This document shows, piece by piece, positions 48,393-55,048 of a DNA stretch of 55,048 nucleotides (position 1 is its first letter; each line of letters opens with the position of its first letter). The stretch covers positions 1 through 55,048 of the forward strand of contig CADCTB010000145.1 in the NCBI GenBank assembly GCA_902805665.1, written 5' to 3'. Made by a program: the position numbers and the translations under genes. Source of the DNA: an uncultured Acidimicrobiales bacterium (GTDB lineage Bacteria; Actinomycetota; Acidimicrobiia; Acidimicrobiales; AC-14). A model generated the notes under the pieces. It was not told the DNA's origin. It saw only the letters and a list, made by a program, of their open reading frames with translations, and did no database searches.

Positions 48393-49250
48393 ATGGCGCG
48401 TCCCGACGTGCTTCGGGTGGCGGTGGCCCAGACCGAAGTCAGCGATGAGGTGCCCAACGCTGGTGTGCTCGCTGCTGCTGGCGCCCGGGTTCGATCTCAG
48501 ATGGCCGAGGCCGCCGCCGTCGGGGCCCGGGTCGTGCAGTTCCCGGAGGGAACTCTCACGTATCCGTCCAAGCGCCTCATCAGCCGCCGCTGGCCCGAGA
48601 TCGGCGAGGCCGATTGGGCGAAGGTCGACTGGGACGCGCTTCAGGAGGAGCTCCAGTGCGTCGCCATGGCCGCCGCCGACCTGGGCATCTGGACCGTCGT
48701 CGGCGCCCCCCACCTGCTGTCCAACGGGCGACGGCCGCACAACAGCCTGTATGTCTTCTCCGACCGTGGTGAGTTGGTCACCCGTTACGACAAGCGGCGT
48801 CTTTCCATCACCGAGGTCACCTACATGTATACGGCCGGGACCGAGGCGGTCGTGTTCGTCGTCGACGACTTCCGGCTCGGCACGGTGCTCTGCCTGGAGA
48901 TCCTGTTCCCGGAGCTGTTCATCGACTACGCCGCCATGGGCGTGGACGCCGTGCTTGTCTCCTCCGCACCCAGTCCCACGTTCGGCCTCCTCGCGCAGGC
49001 GCACGCGATCATGAACGCCGTGCCGGTCGCGCTGGCCTTCGCCGCGTCAGGAGGCAGCGAAGTCGCCCGATCAGGGATATGCGCGGCTGAGGGTTGGCTC
49101 TCCCGCTGTGACGACGGTCTACCTGGCTTGGCGATCGCCGACATCGCACGACAGACGCAGGTCACGTTCCACCGCAAAGCCCGCGCCGGTCTCTACGACG
49201 CCCACCTTGCTCCGAGCGACCCACGCAGCCTCGATCGTCGATCCCTATGA
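48393..49250 (+). CDS. Carbon-nitrogen hydrolase (nitrilase superfamily)
   Basis: 285 residues. The Glu-Lys-Cys triad is visible: Glu in VVQFPEGTLTYPSK, Lys in TRYDKRRLSI, Cys in GTVLCLEILFPELF. VVGAPHLLSNGRRPHNSLYVFS is the strand region between. It hydrolyses a non-peptide C-N bond (amide or nitrile), cytoplasmic. The start is ATG 48393; the 159 bp before it hold no recognisable gene. Substrate cannot be predicted. Confidence 0.85.
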   Translation: MARPDVLRVAVAQTEVSDEVPNAGVLAAAGARVRSQMAEAAAVGARVVQFPEGTLTYPSKRLISRRWPEIGEADWAKVDWDALQEELQCVAMAAADLGIWTVVGAPHLLSNGRRPHNSLYVFSDRGELVTRYDKRRLSITEVTYMYTAGTEAVVFVVDDFRLGTVLCLEILFPELFIDYAAMGVDAVLVSSAPSPTFGLLAQAHAIMNAVPVALAFAASGGSEVARSGICAAEGWLSRCDDGLPGLAIADIARQTQVTFHRKARAGLYDAHLAPSDPRSLDRRSL

Positions 49251-49359
49251 CCCCGCGCCGGCGACAGGCGACGCTGTCGCGAGTATGTGGAATCCTCTGG
49301 GGACGCCCTGGACTCTCGCGCTGTGTGCTCGACTCCCGTCAGGGGCACATGATGTGGTG

Positions 49360-49929
49360 ATGACGACCGCTCGGCGATCGGATCGGCACGAGGAGCCGTC
49401 AGCTCCCGACCCGTCGTTCACGATCCGACCTATCGCTCCCTTCGATTCCCTGTCGGACATCACCGATCTTCTTCATCGTGCCTACGCGCCGTTGCGCCAG
49501 CAGGGCCTCCACTACGTTGCGAGCAACCAGGACGAGGCGACGACCCGACGGCGTATCGCCCGAGGCGAGTGCTATGTCGTCGAGTGCGATCGCCGGGTCG
49601 TCGGCACAGTCACGTTCAGGACGGCGAGGGAGACCCGCGGCTGCGAGTGGTACGACAGAGCCGGCGTGGCGAGCTTCGAGCAGCTAGCCGTAGAGCCCCC
49701 CCTGCAAGGACGGGGGATCGGCGGCGCCCTCGTGGACATCGTCGAGCAAAAGGCGCGCGCCACCGGAGCCGTCGAGATAAGCCTGGACACCTCGGAGAAG
49801 GCCGAAAGCCTGATCGCCTGGTATTTCCGTCGTGGTTACCGGTTCGTCCAATGGGTGAGATGGGAGGTCGTGAACTACCGCAGCGTCGTGTTGAGCAAGG
49901 ACGTTCGTGGGGACTCGGGGGTCGTGTGA
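49360..49929 (+). CDS. GNAT-family N-acetyltransferase
   Basis: 189 residues from ATG 49360. FTIRPIAPFDSLSDITDLLHRAY is the N-terminal strand and helix, ECYVVECDRRVVGTVTFR the middle strands, and FEQLAVEPPLQGRGIGGALVDIVEQKA the acetyl-CoA loop (Q-x-x-G-x-G). AESLIAWYFRRGYRFVQWVRW finishes the fold. The acceptor is unknown. The region 49251-49359 contains no gene. Earlier in-frame starts lie inside the preceding gene and lack similarity. Confidence 0.82.
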   Translation: MTTARRSDRHEEPSAPDPSFTIRPIAPFDSLSDITDLLHRAYAPLRQQGLHYVASNQDEATTRRRIARGECYVVECDRRVVGTVTFRTARETRGCEWYDRAGVASFEQLAVEPPLQGRGIGGALVDIVEQKARATGAVEISLDTSEKAESLIAWYFRRGYRFVQWVRWEVVNYRSVVLSKDVRGDSGVV

Positions 49930-50039
49930 CGACGTCGGCTCTTTCGTCAGAGACTGAGGCCCCGCCGCCCGTCCACCTTCGTACCGCCGTGGTAGCACGG
50001 AGGAGCCGCTACCTGAGATTCAAGGAGGAGGACACGACC

Positions 50040-50645
50040 ATGCGAGAGCTCCTCGTCGACTTCATCACCTCCCTCGACGGCTACGCGTCGGCGGAGGGCT
50101 GGCCAGGATGGTGGGGCCTGGAAGGGCCCGAGTACCTCGCCTGGCTCGGCGAGCAACCCGAGGTCACGTACCTGATGGGATCGAATACGTACCGTCTGAT
50201 GTCGGGCTTCGCCGCCGGAGAGACCCCAGCGGGAACTGACGGGTTCACTACCGACGAGGAGGCCTCCGTCGACGGACTCACGCAAGCGTCGAAGGTGGTG
50301 TTCTCCTCGTCTCTCGAGGAGCCGCTCACCTGGGCCAACACCACGCTCGTGCGCGACCCGGCGGTCGAGGTCGTCCGGGCGATGAAGGAGGACGGCTCGG
50401 GCCTCCTGAGCACGATCGGCAGCATCAGCCTGTGCCGATCGCTGCTGCGAGCCGGGCTCGTCGATCGCTTTCGCGTCGTCATGTTCCCGGTGATCACCGG
50501 CGCCACGGGCGCAGAACGCATCTATGACGGCTACCCGGACGTCGCCCTCGAGATGACCGACAGCCGCACCTTCGACGGCCGCAGCCAGCTCGTCGAGTAC
50601 CGGCCGAGCGTGCTCGAGCACCCACCGCTCCATCCCAGCGCATGA
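50040..50645 (+). CDS. Dihydrofolate reductase/RibD C-terminal family protein
   Basis: 201 residues from ATG 50040 with AAGGAGGAG 10 nt upstream. MRELLVDFITSLDGYASAEGWP, TYLMGSNTYRLMSGFA, KVVFSSSLEEPLTW, LLSTIGSISLCRSLLRAGLVDRFRVVMFPVITG (in parts: GSISLCRSLL, VVMFPVITGATG). It is a distant relative of the DHFR-like protein in the ArsR cassette at 45957, not a copy. Substrate unknown. Monocistronic; a palindrome lies 70 bp downstream. Confidence 0.85.
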   Translation: MRELLVDFITSLDGYASAEGWPGWWGLEGPEYLAWLGEQPEVTYLMGSNTYRLMSGFAAGETPAGTDGFTTDEEASVDGLTQASKVVFSSSLEEPLTWANTTLVRDPAVEVVRAMKEDGSGLLSTIGSISLCRSLLRAGLVDRFRVVMFPVITGATGAERIYDGYPDVALEMTDSRTFDGRSQLVEYRPSVLEHPPLHPSA

Positions 50646-50714
50646 TTCGAGAAGACAGCCGGGAGTCGCCGAGCCGTGTGCTCCGACACGGCCCGGTAGC
50701 CGGTAGCGGAAGCG

Positions 50715-50734
50715 CGGACGTCGGCCGACGTCCG
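50715..50734. promoter_or_regulatory. 20-bp perfect palindrome between the DHFR-like and FG-GAP genes
   Basis: The 20 bases at 50715-50734 equal their own reverse complement (CGGACGTCGG then its complement). It lies 70 nt after one stop and 120 nt before the next start. It could be an operator for a dimeric regulator of the large surface protein or a hairpin terminator; the lack of a loop favours an operator. Confidence 0.4.
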
Positions 50735-50854
50735 AACGAGCAGCATCGCCGGCGTCCGCGACCGTGCAGACCGAGTTCCGCTCAAACGGTCCGGCCTCAA
50801 GCTTCGGCCCTCACCGGCCGATAACTCCTGGGACGAGCGGAGGGGGCCAGTCGG

Positions 50855-53800
50855 ATGGCGAAGACCAAGGCTGGGACAGGCCTTGCCGACTCCCGCGCCC
50901 TGCGGCGCCGACTGTGCGCCGTCACGATCCTCGGCCTCCTCGCCGGCGCCACGGCGGCGACCGGGCCGGCGCAGGCGCTTGCTCCGACGCCCGTCTTCTC
51001 GCCGTACCTGAGCTACGACGCCGGCAAGGCCAGGGGTGTGGTCACCGGCGACTTCACCGGTGACGGCCGCAACGACGTGCTCGTCAGCCTTACCGACGCC
51101 CCGGACGCGGCAAGGCCCGACCGTCTCTACCTCTTCGGGCAGGGCCCAGGCGGCGCGCTCACCCGCGTCGACGTGATCGAGACCAGCTCCGGGTGGATCC
51201 CCGACTCGGGGATCGCGGCCGGCGACTTCGACGGCGACGGGAAGACCGATGCCGCCGTCCCCACCGGCGAGACGATCGACCTTCTCCTCCAGCGCGGCGG
51301 GGGCCTCATCGACGGCCAGGCCATACCCAATCCGGAGTTCCGGTGGATGGAGGCAGCGGACGTCACCGGGGACGGCCGCGTCGACATCATCGGCGCCGGA
51401 TGGGGCGGGCTGAGCGTCCTTCGCAACCTCGGCAACGCCAGGTTCGCAGCGCCCGAGCAGCTCACCTCTCACCCGCAGAAGGACCTCCAGGTGGGCGACG
51501 TCACCGGTGACGGGCGAGCGGACATCGTCTCGTGCCCGGCGGCGAGGGGCGTGATGGTGTTCACCCAGCTGGCCGGCGGAGGTCTCGGCGGGCCCAACGA
51601 GCAACCCGGCATCGACGGGTGCAGCAACCTGGCCCTGGCCGACGTGAACGGCGATGGGCGGACGGACATCTCCTTCGTCGGTCGGGGCAACGCGCCCGAG
51701 CGGCTCTACCTCCTGCTCCAGCGGCCCGATGGCGCCTTCGGCGCCCCGGAGTCCTATTCGACGTTCGGCTCGGCGAGTGTCGTCAGAGCCGGTGACATGA
51801 ACGCTGACGGCCGGCGCGACCTCGTCTTGCTTCACACCCCCTCGTCCCATCGGCGGATCGGTGTCCATGCCCAGGCGCCCGACCACACGCTCGACCCCGA
51901 GCGGCTCTACGAGCTCCCCGACGCCCGGGGCCCGCTGCCCCCGGCCCTGACCATCGGCGACGTCAACGGTGACGGCCGACCGGACATCGCCGTGGCCGAC
52001 AACGAGCAGGGGCTCCTCGTGCTCCTGGGCCGCCAGGCCGGGCCGTCGACGACCACGTCGACCTCGATGCTGCCTTCCCCCACCCCGTACGGCCTGCCGA
52101 CTGCGTCGAAACCGGACATCTTCGGTTCCGCCCAGACCTACGGCCTGGGCGCCGGCGCCGAGTCGGTCGCAACCGGTGACTTCAACGGTGACGGGCGCAC
52201 CGATGTGGCCGCGGTCACCCGGGCCGTTACTGACCCGGCCGCCAGCATGAAGCTCTTCGTCCTCTACCAGGGGTCGGACGGGTCGCTCCAGCGAGCGGTC
52301 AAGTACGACACCGACGCGGCCATCGGGAACGCCAGTGGCAACCCGTTCACCCTCGCCCTGGCCGCCGGAGACCTCGACGGGGACGGGCGCGACGACCTGG
52401 TCCTGAGGATGTGGGACGGGATCGACATCTTCCTCCAGCGCGACGGCCGGTTCGCCGACCGGATCTATCGGGAGATCCTGCCGGGGTTCCGAGCGGACAT
52501 CGCCGACCTCGACGGAGACGGCAAGGGCGACCTTGTCATCTCGGGCGCGGGGATACGCCTGTACCGCAGCCTGGGTGCGGGGGCATTCGCCCCGCCCGTC
52601 ACCGTCGACGAGCGGGAGGTATCCCAGGCCATCGCCCTCGGCGACGTGAGCGGTGACGGCCGTCCGGACATCGTGGCGTACGCCGACCATATCGATGGCT
52701 CCGAGATCAAAGGCACCGTCGCCGTCTACCGGCTGCGGGCCGACCACGGCTTCGACCCGGCGGTGCGCACGGACGCCGGCGGGCGGTACGGGTCCGTCGC
52801 TCTCGGTGACTTCAACGGCGACGGCCGCCGCGACGTGGCCGTCTCCCACTCCGTCGACGGCGGCGGCACCCCCGAGAAGATCCGCATCCTCGCCCAGAGC
52901 CCGGGCGGCACGCTCACCCCTGTCGACGACCTCGATCACGCCCATAGGGCGGGGTCGCTGCGCGCCGGCGACCTGAATGGCGACGGTCTCACGGACCTGG
53001 TTGCGCTTGCCGACGGTGGCAAAGCCCACACGTGGACCCAGAAGGACGGGCACCTCGAGATCTACATGAGCAGCTTCTTGGCCTACGCGACATGGTTTAC
53101 GCCGACGGCACTCGCCCTCGCCGACTTCTCCGGAGACGGCCGGCTCGATGTAGCCACGGCCAATCCCAACACCGGCGTCGAGGTCCTGCGCAACGTCACG
53201 ACAGAGGGCGCCTTCCACCCCCTGGCGCCGGCCCGCATCCTCGACACCCGTGCCGGGGTCGGCGCGCCTGCGGCCCGACTCGGCCCGGGCGGGACGATCA
53301 ACCTGCAGGTGTCCGGTGCCGGCGGAGTGCCGCGTGGGGCCACGTCCGTCGTGATGAACGTCACCGTCACCGAGCCGACCGCCGGCAGCTACTTGACTGC
53401 GTGGCCGGCCAGCGAGCGTCGACCGCTGGCATCGAACCTGAACTACGTCGCCGGCCAGACGGTGCCCAACCTGGTCACCGTCAGGATCGGCCTCGAGGGC
53501 AAGGTCTCCCTGTACAACCTCGCCGGCTCGACTCACATCATCGCCGACGTCGCCGGGTGGTACGGGGTCGACTACGGCGATGCCGGATCCAGGTACACCC
53601 CCGTGACGCCGGCCCGCGTCCTGGACACCCGGACAGGCGTGGGGGCGCTTGCCGGCAAGCTCGGCCCGTCGGGCACGCTCGGTCTGCAGGTGACGGGGCG
53701 GGGCGGCGTGCCCGCCTCCGGCGTGTCGGCGGTGGTCCTGAACGTCACGGTGACCGAGCCCACCGCGGGCAGCTACATGACCGCGTGGCCCGCCGGTCAG

Positions 53801-54331
53801 GCCCGACCGTTGGCGTCGAACCTGAACTACCTCGCCGGCCAGACGGTGCCCAATCTGGTAGTCGTCAAGGTGGGTGCCGGCGGGGTGGTCAACCTCTACA
53901 ACCTCGCCGGTGCCACCCATGTCATCGCCGACGTCGCCGGGTGGTTCGGCGCCGGGCCCCGGGCGCCGACCGGCTCCTTCTCGTCGGGCGGACCCGTCCG
54001 CGTCTTGGACACGCGTCAAGGGCTAGGGGGGATGGTCGGCCCGGGCGGCACGCTGACGATTCGGGTCACCGGTACGGAGCCAATTCCGCCGTCGGGTCTG
54101 ATTGCCGCCGTGCTGAACGTGACGGTGACGCAGCCGACGGCCGGCAGCTTCCTGACCGTCTGGCCTCACGGCGAAGCCCGGCCGCTGGCGTCCAACCTCA
54201 ATTACGTGGTCGGCCAGACTGTGCCGAACCAGGTGGTCGTCAAGGTCGGACCGCGTGGTGAGGTCGACCTGTACAACCATGCCGGAGCGACCCACGTCGT
54301 CGTCGACCTCGCCGGCTGGTACCGGGCGTGA
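50855..54331 (+). CDS. Giant secreted protein: 14 FG-GAP/VCBS-like repeats plus three LDTR modules
   Basis: 1158 residues; GGAGGGGG lies 8 nt before ATG. The signal peptide is about 1-42 (RRRLCAVTILGLLAGATAATG). Residues about 60-785 hold 14 copies of a calcium-binding GDFxGDGRxD motif: seven (GDFTGDGRND to GDVNGDGRPD), a Thr/Ser/Pro-rich linker near 395-420 (PSTTTSTSMLPSP), then seven more (GDFNGDGRTD to ADFSGDGRLD). This suggests two seven-bladed beta-propellers. The last 370 residues are three LDTR modules. No enzyme residues. Probably a surface adhesin or glycan-binding protein. Confidence 0.88.
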   Translation: MAKTKAGTGLADSRALRRRLCAVTILGLLAGATAATGPAQALAPTPVFSPYLSYDAGKARGVVTGDFTGDGRNDVLVSLTDAPDAARPDRLYLFGQGPGGALTRVDVIETSSGWIPDSGIAAGDFDGDGKTDAAVPTGETIDLLLQRGGGLIDGQAIPNPEFRWMEAADVTGDGRVDIIGAGWGGLSVLRNLGNARFAAPEQLTSHPQKDLQVGDVTGDGRADIVSCPAARGVMVFTQLAGGGLGGPNEQPGIDGCSNLALADVNGDGRTDISFVGRGNAPERLYLLLQRPDGAFGAPESYSTFGSASVVRAGDMNADGRRDLVLLHTPSSHRRIGVHAQAPDHTLDPERLYELPDARGPLPPALTIGDVNGDGRPDIAVADNEQGLLVLLGRQAGPSTTTSTSMLPSPTPYGLPTASKPDIFGSAQTYGLGAGAESVATGDFNGDGRTDVAAVTRAVTDPAASMKLFVLYQGSDGSLQRAVKYDTDAAIGNASGNPFTLALAAGDLDGDGRDDLVLRMWDGIDIFLQRDGRFADRIYREILPGFRADIADLDGDGKGDLVISGAGIRLYRSLGAGAFAPPVTVDEREVSQAIALGDVSGDGRPDIVAYADHIDGSEIKGTVAVYRLRADHGFDPAVRTDAGGRYGSVALGDFNGDGRRDVAVSHSVDGGGTPEKIRILAQSPGGTLTPVDDLDHAHRAGSLRAGDLNGDGLTDLVALADGGKAHTWTQKDGHLEIYMSSFLAYATWFTPTALALADFSGDGRLDVATANPNTGVEVLRNVTTEGAFHPLAPARILDTRAGVGAPAARLGPGGTINLQVSGAGGVPRGATSVVMNVTVTEPTAGSYLTAWPASERRPLASNLNYVAGQTVPNLVTVRIGLEGKVSLYNLAGSTHIIADVAGWYGVDYGDAGSRYTPVTPARVLDTRTGVGALAGKLGPSGTLGLQVTGRGGVPASGVSAVVLNVTVTEPTAGSYMTAWPAGQARPLASNLNYLAGQTVPNLVVVKVGAGGVVNLYNLAGATHVIADVAGWFGAGPRAPTGSFSSGGPVRVLDTRQGLGGMVGPGGTLTIRVTGTEPIPPSGLIAAVLNVTVTQPTAGSFLTVWPHGEARPLASNLNYVVGQTVPNQVVVKVGPRGEVDLYNHAGATHVVVDLAGWYRA
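53211..54328 (+). repeat. Three tandem coding copies of the LDTR module
   Basis: Copies at about 53211-53573, 53587-53952 and 53971-54328 encode LDTR, NVTVTEPTAGSYLTAWP, RPLASNLNYVAGQTVPN, VKVG and a closing DVAGWYG or DLAGWYR. They match the three copies in the 9695-11266 protein in pattern but are more like each other in detail. Confidence 0.85.
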
Positions 54332-54400
54332 CCCTGTACGGCAGCCACAGCGCCTTGCAGGACACTGCGGAGCCAGGCCGATCTCGAGCACCATCTGCCC

Positions 54401-54661
54401 GACACTGCGACCGACACAATCACGTACTCGAACGCTGGTCCTCGGCCGCCGCTGGTTGTGGGTGCCGACGGCGCCGGTCGCCTGCTCGACGCCGGAGCAT
54501 CGGTGTTCGTAGGTGCAGCTTCGCCGCGCGCCGACCGTAGCGAGAGCCTCTGCGCTGGGGACGATGGGAGCCGGGAACTACCCGCGCGCTCGGGGAGAAA
54601 GGAAGCGACGAACAAGTCCCGCACGGCGCCTGACCGCCGGTTGATACCGGTGCCGGCCTGA
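54401..54661 (+). pseudogene. Remnant of a PP2C-type (SpoIIE/RsbU) phosphatase C-terminus
   Basis: In this frame the text reads DTITYSNAGPRPPLVVGADGAGRLLDAGASVFVG (quoted in parts: TITYSNAG, PPLVVGADG, LLDAGASV). SpoIIE-like phosphatases have YSNAGHPPPLLV..DG..RLLD at this point. The matching part is about 45 codons; before it (54332-54400) and after it (to 54764) I see no gene, and the frame then drifts into Arg-rich sequence to the stop at 54661. A degraded fragment is the best reading. No start codon belongs to it. Confidence 0.45.
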
Positions 54662-54764
54662 CTCGACGGGCCTCACAACACGCGCCCGTTCCAGCATCCG
54701 AGGGTGTCCACATCGCCGGGAAACCGGAGTCTGTCCGGAGCCGTCGCCCCGAACGGAGGAAGAC

Positions 54765-55048
54765 TCACGGAAGCAGCGCGGCGGCCAAGGCATCTGCGAC
54801 CCACCGGCCGTAGCGCTGAGGGGTCCACTCCCGCCCTATGACGAGCAGCTCGTACACCTCTGCCGAGTTGTAGGTCCACAGCACGTCGCGGGCCTCGTCG
54901 ACCGACACTCCCGTCCGCAGGTGGCCCGCCTCGTCGAGGTCGCGGGCGAAGAAGGCCATCCCCGTGAGCCTCTCTGCCTCCAGTTCGCCCAACACCCCGG
55001 CCGCCCCTGCGTCGCTGGCCGCCGCGGCGCGCACGAGGAGTTCCCCCC
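54765..55048 (-). CDS. C-terminal part of a TetR-family regulator (partial, runs off the window)
   Basis: The minus-strand frame is open from 55048 to the TGA at 54765, about 93 residues. GMAFFARDLDEAGHLRTGVSVDEARDVLWTYNSAEVYELLVI (in parts: FFARDLDEAGHLR, VDEARDVLWTYNSAEVYELLV) and REWTPQRYGRWVADALAAALL are a typical ligand-binding domain end of TetR/AcrR proteins, with the Y/W-rich turn. The HTH lies outside the window. It is not the missing half of the TetR fragment at 45746, given the distance and lack of matching context. Confidence 0.75.
   Translation of the reverse strand, partial: GELLVRAAAASDAGAAGVLGELEAERLTGMAFFARDLDEAGHLRTGVSVDEARDVLWTYNSAEVYELLVIGREWTPQRYGRWVADALAAALLP

Noticed and set aside
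50531-54019. Minus-strand open frame of about 1160 codons
   Set aside because: It is the antisense of the FG-GAP gene; the translation is biased to Gly/Val/Asp/Arg with no domain, while the plus strand has a signal peptide, 14 motifs and repeats.
54202-54624. Minus-strand frame of 140 codons after the FG-GAP gene
   Set aside because: It overlaps the end of the FG-GAP gene, has no family features and mixes composition; the plus-strand phosphatase remnant explains the region better.

Overview
The window is high-GC DNA (about 70% G+C by eye) with dense genes, frequent 4-nt GTGA/ATGA overlaps and frequent GTG starts. It encodes coenzyme F420 biosynthesis (CofD, CofE), F420-type oxidoreductases, a Ddn-family protein, dodecin and DUF2505/DUF3618/DUF2304 proteins. 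Together these point to an actinobacterium. A member of the Acidimicrobiia or a similar deep-branching lineage is my guess, not something the sequence proves. No rRNA, tRNA, CRISPR array, transposase or prophage was recognised.

Layout. 1-2304: the end of a secreted PKD-like protein, then a minus-strand F420 operon (PPOX-like oxidoreductase, cofD, cofE). 2307-5408: a sugar-nucleotide operon (UDP-sugar dehydrogenase, GT2, epimerase). 5418-7764: a lytic transglycosylase with a long leader and an aldehyde dehydrogenase. 7738-16583: envelope proteins, namely a GT-C-like membrane protein, a secreted protein with three LDTR modules, and two head-to-head YfhO-like proteins. 16593-31848: a large surface-polysaccharide cluster with a PhyH oxygenase, an ABC exporter of Wzm/Wzt type whose ATPase carries a Wzt C-terminal sugar-binding domain, two methyltransferases with C-terminal coiled coils, a lone coiled-coil protein, six glycosyltransferase genes (one a GT2-GT4 fusion), a DUF2304 protein and a nucleotidyltransferase. 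31859-38553: small conserved actinobacterial proteins ending in a holin-X/DUF3618 operon with a SigF-like promoter. 38710-44226: pepA, cobalamin adenosyltransferase and murF, divergent from ddl and a glgC-like gene. 44329-50645: an accessory zone of small enzymes, a truncated TetR gene that still has its operator, and an ArsR-SRPBCC-DHFR cassette. 50855-54331: a giant secreted protein with 14 FG-GAP repeats and three more LDTR modules. 54401-55048: a PP2C (SpoIIE) remnant and the C-terminus of a TetR regulator that runs off the window.

How it works together. The central cluster reads as a factory for a lipid-linked glycan. Nucleotide sugars come from the dehydrogenase, the epimerase and the RmlA-like enzyme. 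Cytoplasmic GT2/GT4 enzymes build the chain. Methyltransferases with coiled-coil tails may cap it, and Wzm/Wzt export it. GT-C/YfhO proteins and the polyprenyl-phosphate GT2/DUF2304 pair may decorate it outside. The most interesting idea is that the methyltransferase-coiled-coil proteins beside a Wzt with a C-terminal binding domain form a chain-capping and length-measuring system like WbdD of Escherichia coli O9a, but arranged differently and in an actinobacterium.

Two expression features recur. Many genes have a TANNNT box 7-9 nt before the start codon, which suggests leaderless mRNAs. At least two genes, probably three, have no usable ATG/GTG/TTG and seem to start at CTG.
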